DNA from: Alphaproteobacteria bacterium
GTDB taxonomy: Bacteria; Bacteroidota; Bacteroidia; Bacteroidales; FEN-979
Assembly: GCA_009928665.1 (NCBI GenBank)
Contig: SACF01000012.1
Span: 39,307 to 103,306 of the forward strand
Direction of reading: 5' to 3'
Length of the DNA: 64,000 nucleotides
A program made the position numbers and the translations under genes. The notes under the pieces were generated by a model that saw only the letters and a program-made list of their open reading frames with translations, was not told the DNA's origin and made no database searches. Position 1 is the stretch's first letter. Each line of letters begins with the position of its first letter. This document shows positions 9,446-19,777 of this stretch, piece after piece.

Positions 9446-9453
9446 TACTTTTG
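9446..9453 (+). promoter_or_regulatory. -7 box of glmM
   Basis: TACTTTTG lies 15 bp before the glmM ATG at 9469, which gives a leader of only about 9 nt. It overlaps the upstream in-frame extension and argues for the start at 9469. Confidence 0.55.
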
Positions 9454-9468
9454 CCTAAAAAAGTTACT

Positions 9469-10863
9469 ATGCCGCTGATCAAATCCATTTCAGGTATCCG
9501 CGGGACCATTGGAGGCCCCCCGGGCGATACCCTGAGCCCTTTGGACATTGTTAAATTCACCTCCGCTTATGTTGCTTTTTTACGTGAAATTCACAGGGAA
9601 AGCAGGTTGCAGGTAGTTGTCGGGAGGGACGCCAGGATTTCAGGCTCCATGGTCAACAATCTCGTGGTAGGAACGTTGTTGGGGATGGGCGCCGATGTGA
9701 TCGACATCGGGCTTACCACGACACCCACAGCCGAGATCGCGGTTACCGGAACAGAATCCCACGGCGGGATCATTCTCACCGCAAGTCATAATCCCAAAAA
9801 CTGGAATGCGCTGAAATTGCTGAATAACCGGGGTGAATTTCTTTCTGCAACTGATGGTCATAGAATTTTGAAACTTTCTGATGCGATGGATATCAGTTAT
9901 GCCAGGGTGCAGGAACTCGGGACCTACAGAACTGATGACACCTTCATCCGGCGCCACATTGACATGATCCTTGCGCTTCCCCTGGTTGATGTGGATGCAA
10001 TAAGAAAAGCCAGATTGCGGGTTGCCGTCGACGCGGTCAACAGCACCGGGGGAATTGCAGTCCCGGCGTTACTGGAAGCTTTACAAGTCAATAAAATCGA
10101 CAAATTGTTTTGCGATCCCACCGGAGATTTTCCGCATAATCCCGAACCACTGCCTGAACATCTGACCGAAATATGTTCATTTATAGAAAAAAATAATGTA
10201 GATGTTGGCTTTGTTGTCGACCCCGATGTTGACCGGCTCGCCATTATCAATGAAATGGGAGAACCTTTTGGTGAAGAATACACCCTGGTTGCAGTAGCCG
10301 ACTATATTCTCAGCCATCAACCGGGGAATACCGTTTCAAACCTGTCATCCACCGGCGCCCTCAAAATTGTAACGGAACGGGCAGGCGGATCCTATTTTGC
10401 AGCTGCTGTGGGTGAAGTCAATGTAGTAGAAGCCATGAAACTTCACCAGGCAGTTATTGGCGGTGAGGGTAATGGCGGTGTTATCTATCCTGAACTTCAC
10501 TATGGGCGAGATGCACTGGTGGGAATCGCTCTTTTTCTTACCTACCTGGCAAAGTCAGGAAAGAAATGTTCCGCCCTAAGGGACCAATATCCGGCTTTCT
10601 ATATTTCCAAGAATAAAATTGAATTTGGACAAAACACCGATATTGAAAAAGTTTTAACAAAACTGGTCGATAAATATAAATCTCAGCCGATTATTACCAT
10701 CGATGGTGTGAAGATTCATTTCGGCAACGAGTGGGTACACCTGAGAAGATCAAACACCGAGCCCATCATCAGAATCTATGCGGAGAGTGATGCCCCGGCC
10801 AAAGCGGAAAACCTGGCGAAAAAAATAATCAGTGACTTTAGCGAAATTCTAAAAGAAATCTGA
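9469..10863 (+). CDS. glmM: Phosphoglucosamine mutase
   Basis: It converts glucosamine 6-phosphate to glucosamine 1-phosphate for UDP-GlcNAc and cell-wall synthesis. About 464 residues form the four-domain alpha-D-phosphohexomutase fold. The catalytic phosphoserine is S106 in TASHNPKNWNALK. The metal loop is DPDVDRLA (about 252-259), sugar selection comes from GGEGNGGV (about 330), and the phosphate loop is RRSNTEPIIRIY near the C-terminus. The start MPLIKSISGIRGT matches the family and its -7 box. It could also work on mannose or glucose, as Bacteroidota enzymes of this type are sometimes annotated phosphomannomutase. A small basic protein follows after 3 bp. Confidence 0.88.
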   Translation: MPLIKSISGIRGTIGGPPGDTLSPLDIVKFTSAYVAFLREIHRESRLQVVVGRDARISGSMVNNLVVGTLLGMGADVIDIGLTTTPTAEIAVTGTESHGGIILTASHNPKNWNALKLLNNRGEFLSATDGHRILKLSDAMDISYARVQELGTYRTDDTFIRRHIDMILALPLVDVDAIRKARLRVAVDAVNSTGGIAVPALLEALQVNKIDKLFCDPTGDFPHNPEPLPEHLTEICSFIEKNNVDVGFVVDPDVDRLAIINEMGEPFGEEYTLVAVADYILSHQPGNTVSNLSSTGALKIVTERAGGSYFAAAVGEVNVVEAMKLHQAVIGGEGNGGVIYPELHYGRDALVGIALFLTYLAKSGKKCSALRDQYPAFYISKNKIEFGQNTDIEKVLTKLVDKYKSQPIITIDGVKIHFGNEWVHLRRSNTEPIIRIYAESDAPAKAENLAKKIISDFSEILKEI

Positions 10864-10866
10864 AGC

Positions 10867-11091
10867 ATGACCCGTAGAAAAACTAAAAAACCACGGCGGA
10901 AGGTAAAATACAAAACAATTACTTTCAAGGTTACGGACAGGCAGAAAAAATCCCTGCTGAATTTTTGCAAATCCCGCCATACCACCCCGAATAAAATGAT
11001 AAAAAAAGTTCTGAAACCGCTCCTCAGCAACTATGCAGGACTTGAAGTGAATACGCAACACATCAGCGTCAACCAGCTCCAGCTTTTCTGA
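10867..11091 (+). CDS. Small very basic protein, unknown
   Basis: A 74-residue protein starting 3 bp after the glmM stop. The first 20 residues are strongly basic (MTRRKTKKPRRKVKYKTITF). Then comes FKVTDRQKKSLLNFCKSRH and TPNKMIKKVLKPLLSNY, a beta-strand/helix/helix pattern like a ribbon-helix-helix DNA-binding fold. I do not recognise it by name. The tight spacing supports cotranscription with glmM. DNA- or RNA-binding is inferred only from charge and predicted fold. Confidence 0.6.
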   Translation: MTRRKTKKPRRKVKYKTITFKVTDRQKKSLLNFCKSRHTTPNKMIKKVLKPLLSNYAGLEVNTQHISVNQLQLF

Positions 11092-11094
11092 TCT

Positions 11095-11718
11095 TTATTT
11101 CCTGTTGAGCAATGATTCATAAGGGGTGCGGTTCAGGATCGATCGTCCCAACGTCACTTCATCTGCATGTTCCAGATCATCACCCACCGAAACACCGCGT
11201 GCGATCGCGGTAAGCATTATTTCGTAAGGCTTGAGCTTCCTGAATAAAAAGAAATTGGTTGTGTCGCCCTCGATGGTGGTGGGCAAGGCAAGAATGATTT
11301 CCCGGATCCCTTCCGGTCGGATCCTGTTTAGAAGCGATTCAATGTTGAGATCTTGCGGAGAGACCCCTTCAATGGGCGAAATAATTCCACCCAGAATATG
11401 ATAGAGACCGTTGTATTGATTCGTGTTTTCAATGGCCATCACATCTCGGATATCCTCCACGACACAGATCTGATGCTGGTCTCTTTTGTGATTGCTGCAG
11501 ATAGCACAAACCTCCTCTTCCGAAATATTCATGCATCGTGAACAATAATGAATCTCAGTGCGCAGACGGATGATTGCGGTTCCTAAAGATTCAACCTCAA
11601 CGGCGGGCCTTTTCAGCAGGTGCAACGCCATCCGGATCGCAGTTTTTCGTCCGATTCCGGGCAGCCTTGTCAGTTCATGAACGGCTTGTTCCAGCAGTTT
11701 GGTCGGGTATGATTGCAA
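11095..11718 (-). CDS. recR: Recombination protein RecR
   Basis: RecR works with RecO (and RecF) to load RecA at gaps and ends. The 207 residues are complete: a helix-hairpin-helix (LTRLPGIGRKTAIRMALHLL), the zinc finger CSRCMNISEEEVCAIC (about 59-74) and a Toprim domain (CVVEDIRDVMAIE, then TIEGDTTNFFL). The family N-terminus fits a TTG start codon at 11716-11718; no ATG is available nearby. A -7 box lies 21 bp upstream. It is convergent with the small basic gene. Confidence 0.95.
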   Translation of the reverse strand: MQSYPTKLLEQAVHELTRLPGIGRKTAIRMALHLLKRPAVEVESLGTAIIRLRTEIHYCSRCMNISEEEVCAICSNHKRDQHQICVVEDIRDVMAIENTNQYNGLYHILGGIISPIEGVSPQDLNIESLLNRIRPEGIREIILALPTTIEGDTTNFFLFRKLKPYEIMLTAIARGVSVGDDLEHADEVTLGRSILNRTPYESLLNRK

Positions 11719-11738
11719 AGGAAAAAGTATTTATTTTG

Positions 11739-11746
11739 CAAAAGTA
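11739..11746 (-). promoter_or_regulatory. -7 box of recR
   Basis: The minus strand reads TACTTTTG, giving a leader of about 14 nt ahead of the TTG start. This supports that start. Confidence 0.5.
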
Positions 11747-11758
11747 ATTTTTTATAAC

Positions 11759-12466
11759 ATGCTTAAATACCTCCCATTCATTCTTCTCTATTTTTTTACT
11801 CCGGTACTCATGGCACAGGATACGTTGAACCGTACCGATGCCGGAGGCCTTAAACAAGGCTACTGGCGAAAAATCGATTCTGCCGGAATGACCATATATA
11901 CAGGCCGTTTTATTGACGGGAAACCCGCCGGTGAATTCCGTTATTACTATCCCGGGGGAAAGTTGAAAGCCGTTTCCATGTTTTCGGATAATGGGAAACG
12001 GTCATCCACAGTCTCGTATTATAAGAATGGATTGAAGATGGCATCCGGATGTTATCTTACCGAAAAAAAAGATGGCATCTGGAAGTTTTTCAATGAGTAC
12101 GACGGTGGACTGGTTTCCGAGGAAACCTATCAGAACGGGATCAGGGAAGGCGCCACGAAGATTTTTTATCCCGATGGAGGCGTTTCCGAAACTTTCAGTT
12201 ATAAAAATGGCCTGAAATCGGGATTATGGGAACAATTTTATTTGGACGGCAAATTAAAATTGCGTGGTGCATACCTGAACGGTGAAAAACAGGGCGCACT
12301 TACCATTTTCTATAATTCCGGACAGGCAATGATCTCCGGACACTACCTGTCGGGACATCAGGACGGTATATGGAACTACTATACAGAGAAGGGCGAACTG
12401 ACCAAACAAGAGCAATATGATAAAGGTACCCTGTTGAGATCAAGAGAGGAACCGGTTGCCAAATAG
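11759..12466 (+). CDS. Exported MORN-repeat (YwqK-like) protein
   Basis: About 235 residues. The start at 11759 gives a clear signal peptide (MLKYLPFILLYFFTPVLMAQ). The rest is a run of MORN-type repeats with the pattern G-x-x-x-G-x-x-x-x-Y/F-x-x-x-G: YTGRFIDGKPAGEFRYYYPG, ASGCYLTEKKDGIWKFF, LRGAYLNGEKQGALTIFY and SGHYLSGHQDGIWNYYTEKG. Such proteins are common in Bacteroidota and often mislabelled as YwqK antitoxins. The function is unknown; the location is periplasm or outer membrane. The stop codon touches the clpB stop with no gap. Confidence 0.8.
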   Translation: MLKYLPFILLYFFTPVLMAQDTLNRTDAGGLKQGYWRKIDSAGMTIYTGRFIDGKPAGEFRYYYPGGKLKAVSMFSDNGKRSSTVSYYKNGLKMASGCYLTEKKDGIWKFFNEYDGGLVSEETYQNGIREGATKIFYPDGGVSETFSYKNGLKSGLWEQFYLDGKLKLRGAYLNGEKQGALTIFYNSGQAMISGHYLSGHQDGIWNYYTEKGELTKQEQYDKGTLLRSREEPVAK

Positions 12467-15058
12467 TTACCGGTTCCTGAAAACCAGGTTATGCCCTTCC
12501 GCATCGATCTCTATATCCATGTTCCGATCCACTTTCCCCGATAGGATCATTCTGGAAAGTTCATTCAGTACCTGTTTTTGGATTAACCGTTTGATAGGCC
12601 TGGCGCCATATTGCGGATCAAATCCCTGATCGGCGATGAGCCTGACGGCTTCAGGAGTAGCATACAGGGAAATGTCGTTTTTCGACAACATCTGCCTGAT
12701 GATCTGAAGCTGCAAGTCGACGATCTGGTAGATTTCCTCCTTCGTCAAAGGCTGGAACATAATGATCTCATCAACACGGTTCAGGAATTCAGGCCTGATA
12801 CTTTTTTTAAGCAGATCGAAAACCGCTTCTTTCGTGATATTAATGATGTGATCGCGGTTCGAATCGGTTACTTTTTCAAGGTTTTCCTGAATGATCAACG
12901 ATCCGATATTGGAGGTCATGATGATGATCGTGTTTTTGAAATCAACTGTCCTTCCTTTGTTGTCGGTAAGCCGGCCGTCATCAAGAACCTGAAGCAGGAT
13001 GTTAAAGACATCGGGATGTGCCTTTTCGATCTCATCAAGCAGCACAATCGCATAAGGTTTCCTTCGCACGGCCTCGGTTAACTGACCGCTCTCCTCATAA
13101 CCGACATATCCGGGAGGAGCCCCGATAAGTCTCGAAACGGTATGCCGCTCCTGGTATTCCGACATGTCGATCCGGATCATGTTGTTTTCATCATTGAAAA
13201 GAAATTCGGCCAGGGCTTTTGCCAGTTCAGTCTTTCCAACTCCGGTTGTTCCCAGGAAAATAAAGGATCCAACCGGCCGCTTGGCATCCTGTAAACCTGC
13301 CCGGCTTCGCCTGATCGCATCAGCGACCGCCGTTATGGCCTCATTCTGCCCGACAACCCTCGAATGCAGTTCCTTTTCCAACTCCAGCAATTTCTGCCGC
13401 TCACTTTGAAGCATTCTCGAAACCGGTATCCCCGTCCATTTCGAAACAATATCGGCAATCTCTTCAGCGCCAACTTCCTCATTGACCATCGGAGTGTCTT
13501 TCTGGATATCTGAAAGCTGGCTTTTGAAATTCTGAATATCCTTTTCAGCCTGTGGAATTTTACCATACCTGATTTCCGCCACTTTTCCCAGATTACCGGC
13601 ACGGTTGGCCTGTTCTGCCTCAAGTTTCAGATTCTCGATTTCATTTTTACGGTTCTGGATTTTATCGACCAGCTCCTTCTCCGATTTCCACTTGGCACGC
13701 AAGCTTTTCTGCTCCTCCTTGAGGTTGGCGATTTCATGGTTCAAAGCCGTGAGCCGTTCCCCGTCATTTTCGCGCTTAATGGCTTCCCGTTCAATTTCCA
13801 TTTGTCTTAACCGCCTTTCAATCTTCTCCAGATCCTCGGGTAAAGAATTTATTTCAAGCCGGAGTTTTGAAGCTGCTTCATCGATGAGATCAATGGCTTT
13901 ATCCGGAAGAAAACGCTCGGAAATGTATCGTTGCGACAATTCGACTGCAGCGATGATTGCTTCATCCTTGATCCTGACATGATGGTGCGTTTCATAACGT
14001 TCCTTCAAACCGCGAAGGATCGATATGGCATCCAGTGTGCCAGGCTCCAGTACCATGACCTGCTGGAACCTGCGCTCCAGCGCTTTGTCCTTCTCGAAAT
14101 ACCGTTGATATTCCTTGAGGGTCGTCGCGCCGATCGCCCTTAAATCACCCCGTGCCAAAGCCGGCTTGAGGATGTTGGCTGCATCCATTGCCCCCTCGCT
14201 GGCACCGGCGCCGACCAGGGTGTGAATCTCATCGATAAACAGGATGATCTCCCCGTCACTTCCAATTACCTCCTTCACAACACTTTTCAAACGCTCTTCA
14301 AATTCACCCTTGTACTTCGCACCGGCTATCAATGCTCCCATGTCAAGTGAATATATCTGCTTCGATTTCAGATTCTCAGGAACGTCCCCGTCGATGATTC
14401 GATGGGCAAGACCTTCGGCAATGGCGGTCTTTCCAACACCAGGCTCCCCGATCAGGATCGGATTGTTTTTTGTCCTTCTTGATAATATCTGAAGAATCCT
14501 CCGGATCTCCTCATCACGGCCAATGACGGGATCCAACTTGCCATCCCGGGCCAGATCGTTCAGGTTCCGGGCATACTTACTCAATGCATGATAGGTCTCC
14601 TCAGCTGTCTGACTTTTAACCGTCGAACCCTGCCGGAGCTGACGAATTGCCGTCTTGAGATCATTTTCAGTTACCCCCTGATCCTTTAAAATTTGAGACG
14701 CCTGATCATTAACCGATAATATCCCCAGTAAAAGATGCTCCAGCGATACAAACTCATCCTTCATGGCTTTCGAATAATCTGTTGCCTTCTGAAGCGCCCG
14801 GGTTGTATCATTCGATAAAAACTGCTCCCCTCCGCTTACTTTCGGTAATGCATACAGCTTTTGTTCGGTTGCAGAAAGAACCTTTTCGACACTGATATTG
14901 TTCTTTTTAAGCAGATAGGGTACGACATTTTCATCCACACTAAGAATTCCTTTTAATAAATGCAGGTTCTCTACCGACTGGTTCTGAAAAGCATTTGCTA
15001 TTTCGCCTGCTTTTTGTATCGCTTCCTGCGATTTGATTGTGAATTGATTATAATTCAT
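12467..15058 (-). CDS. clpB: ATP-dependent disaggregase ClpB
   Basis: A hexameric AAA+ chaperone that resolves aggregates with DnaK. The 863 residues are full length: the N-terminal Clp domain (1-145), NBD1 with Walker [14 protein letters not shown] and Walker [15 protein letters not shown], the coiled-coil middle domain (about 400-525), and NBD2 with [13 protein letters not shown] and [13 protein letters not shown]. The C-terminal [16 protein letters not shown] ends it. There is no ClpP loop, which fits ClpB rather than ClpA/C. No heat-shock operator was recognised upstream. Confidence 0.97.
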   Translation of the reverse strand: MNYNQFTIKSQEAIQKAGEIANAFQNQSVENLHLLKGILSVDENVVPYLLKKNNISVEKVLSATEQKLYALPKVSGGEQFLSNDTTRALQKATDYSKAMKDEFVSLEHLLLGILSVNDQASQILKDQGVTENDLKTAIRQLRQGSTVKSQTAEETYHALSKYARNLNDLARDGKLDPVIGRDEEIRRILQILSRRTKNNPILIGEPGVGKTAIAEGLAHRIIDGDVPENLKSKQIYSLDMGALIAGAKYKGEFEERLKSVVKEVIGSDGEIILFIDEIHTLVGAGASEGAMDAANILKPALARGDLRAIGATTLKEYQRYFEKDKALERRFQQVMVLEPGTLDAISILRGLKERYETHHHVRIKDEAIIAAVELSQRYISERFLPDKAIDLIDEAASKLRLEINSLPEDLEKIERRLRQMEIEREAIKRENDGERLTALNHEIANLKEEQKSLRAKWKSEKELVDKIQNRKNEIENLKLEAEQANRAGNLGKVAEIRYGKIPQAEKDIQNFKSQLSDIQKDTPMVNEEVGAEEIADIVSKWTGIPVSRMLQSERQKLLELEKELHSRVVGQNEAITAVADAIRRSRAGLQDAKRPVGSFIFLGTTGVGKTELAKALAEFLFNDENNMIRIDMSEYQERHTVSRLIGAPPGYVGYEESGQLTEAVRRKPYAIVLLDEIEKAHPDVFNILLQVLDDGRLTDNKGRTVDFKNTIIIMTSNIGSLIIQENLEKVTDSNRDHIINITKEAVFDLLKKSIRPEFLNRVDEIIMFQPLTKEEIYQIVDLQLQIIRQMLSKNDISLYATPEAVRLIADQGFDPQYGARPIKRLIQKQVLNELSRMILSGKVDRNMDIEIDAEGHNLVFRNR

Positions 15059-15288
15059 AGGATACGCTTTATTTTAAAACCTTTCCGGCTTTCGATAACC
15101 GGAACGGCTCGCTTATACTTTTTGTTTTGGCTGTGAAGCTCACAAACTCTTTGCCATGTGGATACTTTATCGATCTGTTGAAAATCTGTCATGATTTTCT
15201 TTAGCTGACCGGCCGTTTTGACCGGTTTTTCGCTTTCCTGTGGATAATAACACCTGATGCCTGTCGTTATAAAATCCAAAGAAATTCT

Positions 15289-15296
15289 TATTTTTG
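15289..15296 (+). promoter_or_regulatory. -7 box in the clpB/T9SS-protein intergenic region
   Basis: The 257 bp between the divergent clpB and T9SS genes contain TATTTTTG (TAnnTTTG), 20 bp before the ATG at 15316. A 74-codon frame on the minus strand here shows no protein-like pattern, and I see nothing else in this stretch. Confidence 0.5.
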
Positions 15297-15315
15297 TGCC
15301 TGTTTAAAACCTCTG

Positions 15316-16434
15316 ATGAAAAATTTCCTCGTCTTTGCCTTATGCCTCTTCACTTATGCCGCGACTGCTCAGATCACAGTAACCGTGAGACCTGTGGATA
15401 CGTTGCTGTGCTATGGCGACAGCGTTGCATTTGTGGCAGATATTTCGGGTACTGTTACCACCACGGTGACCTATCAATGGCAGAAAAATCTGGTTGATAT
15501 CCCGGATGCCCAGGATTCCCTTTATGCAATTCCGTTTGTGAGTGGATCGAACACCGGAATTTACCGGTGCATCGTTACCATGGGCAGCGAGATAGATACA
15601 AGCAATGATGCCCGGTTGACGATGCATCCAAAAATCGATGTGGACACCCTGTACCGGTACAATCCACTCGGCTGCCCGAGCGAATGTAAAGGACAATTCA
15701 AAACCGCGATATCTGGCGGCGTTCCGTTCAGTATCTATCCGCCATACATCTATGACTGGAATGGCGGACATTCTCAGGATACCATTGTGTTCGGACTTTG
15801 TCGGGGTAAATATACCCTCACTGTTACCGACTCTGTTGGATGCCATATCGATACCACTTATTATGTTGATGTACTGAAATCTCCGAAAGTCACCTTTGAC
15901 ATTCTTCCAAAAGATACGGTCTATCTGACAAACCCGAATATCCAGGTACAATTTCCCGATTCCATGAGGGTGCAGATGTTGAACTGGACCTGGGATTTCG
16001 GGGATAGCGCCAAAATTCAGAATGCAAACCCGGCTTACCATACTTACGACCGCACCGGAAAATTCAATGTCAGGCTCAGTTTTACCGACCTCAACGGTTG
16101 TGACACAACACTGCTGGTTGAACTCCTGGTCAAGGTTGTTGAGCTATCTATCCCGAATATTTTTACGCCTAACGGTGATGGGATCTATGATAAATTCAAA
16201 ATCAAGATCAAGGACGAATCAGACCGGGAGGATTACCGGCAGGCATACCTGAGCAACGAATTCATGGTCTTCGACCGGTGGGGAAAAAAGGTATTTCACC
16301 AGGACAACTACAAGAGCGAGGATTGGGATGGCGGGAACCTTTCTGACGGAACCTATTTTTATATCCTGAAATGCCACGGTCAATACAGTGATGATGTCTT
16401 CAAGGGTTCCGTGACGATCCTGCGGGGGAAATAA
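15316..16434 (+). CDS. Secreted T9SS type-B protein with Ig-like, SprB-like and PKD modules
   Basis: 372 residues with the signal peptide MKNFLVFALCLFTYAATAQ. An Ig-like domain comes first (about 20-110, with Cys in TLLCYGD and GIYRCIV). A SprB-type repeat follows (GGVPFSIYPPYIYDWNGGHS, then GKYTLTVTDSVGC). Next is a PKD domain (WTWDFGDSAKIQNANPAYHT). The gliding-motility-type C-terminal signal runs from IPNIFTPNGDGIYDKF to GTYFYILKCHG and VTILRGK. That tail directs outer-membrane passage through the type IX system and surface attachment. The ligand is unknown. nth follows after 11 bp. Confidence 0.9.
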   Translation: MKNFLVFALCLFTYAATAQITVTVRPVDTLLCYGDSVAFVADISGTVTTTVTYQWQKNLVDIPDAQDSLYAIPFVSGSNTGIYRCIVTMGSEIDTSNDARLTMHPKIDVDTLYRYNPLGCPSECKGQFKTAISGGVPFSIYPPYIYDWNGGHSQDTIVFGLCRGKYTLTVTDSVGCHIDTTYYVDVLKSPKVTFDILPKDTVYLTNPNIQVQFPDSMRVQMLNWTWDFGDSAKIQNANPAYHTYDRTGKFNVRLSFTDLNGCDTTLLVELLVKVVELSIPNIFTPNGDGIYDKFKIKIKDESDREDYRQAYLSNEFMVFDRWGKKVFHQDNYKSEDWDGGNLSDGTYFYILKCHGQYSDDVFKGSVTILRGK

Positions 16435-16445
16435 TCATTTCAGAT

Positions 16446-17096
16446 ATGGATATGAAAAAAGAAGAACGTTTCGAAAAGGTTCTCAGCTATTTTCGTGAAC
16501 ATAATCCGGATGCACAAACAGAGCTGAAGTATAAATCACCTTACGAACTGGCTGTTGCAGTTGTTTTGTCGGCACAATGTACCGATAAGCGTGTCAACAT
16601 GATCACACCTGATTTTTTCAGGGTTTTTCCCGGTCTTACGGAACTCGCACAAGCTGATTCGCAGGCAGTTTTCGGGTTGATTAAAAGTTGTTCCTATCCG
16701 AACAACAAAACCCGGAATCTTATTGCAATGGCACAGACTGTACTGCAATATTTCGGCGGGAACTTTCCGGAAGAAGTAACGGAGCTGCAAAAAATTCCGG
16801 GGATCGGTCGCAAAACAGCCAACGTCCTTGCTTCCGTACTCTTCAATAAGCCGGCGCTTGCAGTCGATACACATGTTTTTCGCGTAGCAGCACGAATCGG
16901 TTTGACTACCCGTGCAAAGAATCCGTTGCAGGCAGAAAATCAACTCATAAAGTATATACCGGAAAATCAGCGATCGGTGGCGCACCATTGGCTGATCCTG
17001 CATGGCAGATACGTTTGCATGGCAAGGAATCCCAAATGTGCTTCCTGTGGACTGGCGAACTATTGCAAGTATTTCCTGACTAAGTTTAAAGGGTGA
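16446..17096 (+). CDS. nth: Endonuclease III
   Basis: A bifunctional DNA glycosylase/AP lyase for oxidised pyrimidines in base-excision repair. 216 residues. The helix-hairpin-helix LQKIPGIGRKTANVLASV contains the catalytic Lys, and the catalytic Asp is in LAVDTHVFRVAARIG. The C-terminal 4Fe-4S cluster has the canonical C-x6-C-x2-C-x5-C spacing, from CMARNPKC through CASC to the last Cys of GLANYC. A start two codons later (MKKEERF) is equally possible. Confidence 0.96.
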   Translation: MDMKKEERFEKVLSYFREHNPDAQTELKYKSPYELAVAVVLSAQCTDKRVNMITPDFFRVFPGLTELAQADSQAVFGLIKSCSYPNNKTRNLIAMAQTVLQYFGGNFPEEVTELQKIPGIGRKTANVLASVLFNKPALAVDTHVFRVAARIGLTTRAKNPLQAENQLIKYIPENQRSVAHHWLILHGRYVCMARNPKCASCGLANYCKYFLTKFKG

Positions 17097-17128
17097 ATCT
17101 GTTAATAACTTGATGCCGGAAATTCCGG

Positions 17129-17155
17129 TTGAAGACCTTTATATTAATAATTTTG
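17129..17155 (+). promoter_or_regulatory. Promoter of the bcp gene
   Basis: TAATTTTG (17148-17155) matches the -7 consensus. A TTG at 17129-17131 lies 16 bp upstream as a possible but short-spaced -33 box. The start codon is 43 bp downstream. Confidence 0.5.
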
Positions 17156-17198
17156 AATCCGCAGACTTGCGTTCACAGGGTTATTCAAATATCGGAAT

Positions 17199-17663
17199 AT
17201 GAGAAATTTAAAGATAGGTGATCGTGCCCCCGATTTTACTTTCAGGGACCAATCTGGGAATAGCATCTCATTAAAAGATTTAAAAGGCAAAAAGGTAATT
17301 CTCTATTTTTATCCCAGGGATTTGACTCCCGGGTGTACCGCTGAAGCGTGTAACCTGAGAGATAATTATCAACTTCTGACCGCAAAAGGCTTTTTTATCA
17401 TCGGGGTTAGTGCCGACGACGAAATCTCACACCAAAAATTTTCTGAAAAAAATGCATTACCTTTCATACTGATTCCCGATAAAACAAAAAATATCATCAG
17501 GGATTATGGAGCGTGGGGTGAAAAAAAACTTTACGGGAAAACTTATGAAGGTATTCTTCGGATGACTTATATACTAAACGAAGAAGGTTTTATCGAGCAT
17601 ATTTTTTCGAAAGTCGACACAAAAAATCACACTGCCCAGATCCTGAAGGAACTGGATTATTAA
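17199..17663 (+). CDS. bcp: Thiol peroxidase / peroxiredoxin, BCP type
   Basis: Reduces hydrogen peroxide and organic hydroperoxides in the cytoplasm using a cysteine. 154 residues, typical for BCP/PrxQ. The peroxidatic Cys is in [17 protein letters not shown], with a second Cys five residues later (C-x4-C, as in the intramolecular disulfide type). The conserved Arg lies in [11 protein letters not shown]. It is followed by recA after 82 bp. Confidence 0.93.
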   Translation: MRNLKIGDRAPDFTFRDQSGNSISLKDLKGKKVILYFYPRDLTPGCTAEACNLRDNYQLLTAKGFFIIGVSADDEISHQKFSEKNALPFILIPDKTKNIIRDYGAWGEKKLYGKTYEGILRMTYILNEEGFIEHIFSKVDTKNHTAQILKELDY

Positions 17664-17745
17664 CCGGGGAGTTAACAAACCCCAATGTGGGTCGTCAGAT
17701 TTCGTGACCGTGAAACTTCATGACCCTAAAAAAGGAGGAAAACTT

Positions 17746-18747
17746 ATGGCTACAGAAGTAAACAAGGAAAAGGAAAAAGCTTTGCAACTGACCCTTGACA
17801 AGCTTGAAAAAACTTATGGAAAAGGAACCATAATGCGGCTTGGCGATCACGCAATTGAAGCCGTTGACGTAATTCCTACCGGCTCCATCGGACTGGATGC
17901 AGCATTAGGGATCGGCGGATTTCCCAAAGGAAGGGTCATAGAGATCTTTGGCCCCGAATCATCCGGGAAAACAACGCTGGCTCTCCATGCCATCGCGGAA
18001 TCACAAAAGCGCGGAGGAATTGCGGCATTTATCGATGCCGAACATGCATTCGACCGGTTCTATGCCGGGAAACTGGGCGTGGACGTGGAAAACCTACTGG
18101 TGTCGCAACCTGATCATGGGGAACAGGCGCTGGAGATTACAGAAAACCTGATCCGTTCCGGCGCTATCGACATCATTGTCATCGATTCGGTTGCCGCACT
18201 TACACCGAAAAGTGAAATCGAGGGAGAAATGGGCGACTCAAAAATGGGCCTTCAGGCCCGACTGATGTCACAGGCCCTGAGAAAGCTTACAGCCACCATC
18301 AGTAAAACCGCAACATGCTGTATCTTTATCAACCAGTTACGCGAGAAGATCGGTGTCATGTTCGGTAACCCTGAGACAACAACCGGCGGTAACGCGCTTA
18401 AATTTTACGCCTCAGTAAGGATCGATATCCGGCGACAAACCCAGTTAAAGGAAGGAGAGGAAATTATCGGCAACCATGTTAAAGTTAAAGTTGTGAAAAA
18501 TAAAGTGGCGCCTCCCTTCCGTAAAGCAGAATTTGATATCATCTTCGGCGAAGGAATTTCGAGGGGTTATGAGATTATTGACCTCGCCACTGAAATGAAT
18601 ATTATAAAGAAAAGCGGTTCCTGGTTCAGTTATGGCGATACCAAACTGGGACAGGGTAGGGATGCCGTAAAAAAGATCATCCAGGACAATCCTGAGCTTG
18701 CCGATGAACTTGAGAAAAAAATCAAAGAAACTATTAATTCACAGTGA
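17746..18747 (+). CDS. recA: Recombinase RecA
   Basis: Forms filaments on single-stranded DNA for homologous recombination and stimulates self-cleavage of LexA-type repressors. I start it at 17746 because AAAGGAGG, a rare strong Shine-Dalgarno for this phylum, lies just upstream. A GTG start at 17704 would add 14 residues unlike the family. 333 residues. Walker A is [10 protein letters not shown], and the core MAW-like loop is [20 protein letters not shown]. Loop L2 ([20 protein letters not shown]) and the C-terminal domain are present. It is relevant to the S24 repressor at 27.9 kb. Confidence 0.98.
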   Translation: MATEVNKEKEKALQLTLDKLEKTYGKGTIMRLGDHAIEAVDVIPTGSIGLDAALGIGGFPKGRVIEIFGPESSGKTTLALHAIAESQKRGGIAAFIDAEHAFDRFYAGKLGVDVENLLVSQPDHGEQALEITENLIRSGAIDIIVIDSVAALTPKSEIEGEMGDSKMGLQARLMSQALRKLTATISKTATCCIFINQLREKIGVMFGNPETTTGGNALKFYASVRIDIRRQTQLKEGEEIIGNHVKVKVVKNKVAPPFRKAEFDIIFGEGISRGYEIIDLATEMNIIKKSGSWFSYGDTKLGQGRDAVKKIIQDNPELADELEKKIKETINSQ

Positions 18748-18754
18748 TCCTCTG

Positions 18755-19777
18755 ATGAAAAAAATCATTTTCGGTTTTCTGGCGATTTGGTGGATGCTGG
18801 CTTCGTGTGACCGTGCAGCCGAAAAAAATCAGGCCCGCGATGCCGGCGATACCATCAAATCGAGGATCTCACATCTTACGGAAAAGATCCGAGAAGACGC
18901 CTCCAATGCGGAACTCTATAACACGAGAGCGCAATACTATATTTTCGACAAGCAACTTGACCTGGCGCTCAGGGATGTCAATAAAGCAATATCCATCGAT
19001 TCCAGGAAGGGTGAATATTATATCACACTCTCTGATACCTACATGGTAATGGGGCAACCCGATAACAGCCGCGACGCCCTTCTCAGAGCCAGGGAACTGG
19101 AACCGGGAAACACTAAGGCTTTGTTGAAATTGGCAAAATTGTATCTGATTGTCAAGGATTATAAAGACTGTTATGCCACGGTCAATGAGTTGTTAACACT
19201 TGATCATAATAATGCTCAGGCACATTATACCCGGGCTATCGGACTGCTCGAACAGGGCGACACAAACCGTGCAGTGGGCGACCTTCTGAAAGCAGCCGAT
19301 AAAAATCAGGAATTCTACGAAGCATATATCGAACTGGGTGAACTTTTTTCGATTTGTAAAGACAGAGTTGCCGAAACCTACCTGAGAAATGCGCTCAACC
19401 TGCGGCCTGATAGCAAAGAAGCGCTCTACATGCTTGGTATGTTTTACCAGGAAACGGGTCAATACGAAAAAGCCGTTTCGATCTATACAAATTTGGCCAG
19501 GATTGACACTTCTTTCCGGGATGCTCCTTACAACATTGGTTACATATATCTGGTTTACCTGAAGGACTTTAAAAGATCAATCCGTTTCTTTGATGAAGCC
19601 CTGAATAAGGACTCCATGTATTACCAGGCTTACTATAACAGGGGATACGCGTATGAACTTTCCGGTGATTATGCTCATGCCAGGGAGGATTATAAACAAG
19701 CCCTGAAAATTCTGGTAAACTACGATAAAGCAGTAGAAGGACTTAACAGGCTTGACAAGTTAGAGATCAGGAAGTGA
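18755..19777 (+). CDS. TPR-repeat lipoprotein
   Basis: About 340 residues starting 7 bp after the recA stop. The lipobox is clear: MKKIIFGFLAIWWMLASC, with the lipidated Cys at 18. The mature part consists of about eight TPR units (LALRDVNKAISIDSRKGEYY, YEKAVSIYTNLARIDTSF, FKRSIRFFDEALNKDSMYY). It is probably anchored in the inner or outer membrane facing the periplasm, as a scaffold of unknown partner. Its last 11 bp overlap the Hpt gene on the other strand. Confidence 0.85.
   Translation: MKKIIFGFLAIWWMLASCDRAAEKNQARDAGDTIKSRISHLTEKIREDASNAELYNTRAQYYIFDKQLDLALRDVNKAISIDSRKGEYYITLSDTYMVMGQPDNSRDALLRARELEPGNTKALLKLAKLYLIVKDYKDCYATVNELLTLDHNNAQAHYTRAIGLLEQGDTNRAVGDLLKAADKNQEFYEAYIELGELFSICKDRVAETYLRNALNLRPDSKEALYMLGMFYQETGQYEKAVSIYTNLARIDTSFRDAPYNIGYIYLVYLKDFKRSIRFFDEALNKDSMYYQAYYNRGYAYELSGDYAHAREDYKQALKILVNYDKAVEGLNRLDKLEIRK

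Noticed and set aside
11759..12466. YwqK-type antitoxin
   Set aside because: The protein has a signal peptide and MORN repeats and no adjacent toxin gene; the antitoxin label is a common transferred annotation.
15055..15279. 74-codon minus-strand frame upstream of clpB
   Set aside because: No conserved pattern; it overlaps the clpB start and lies in a leader region, so it was left as untranslated DNA.
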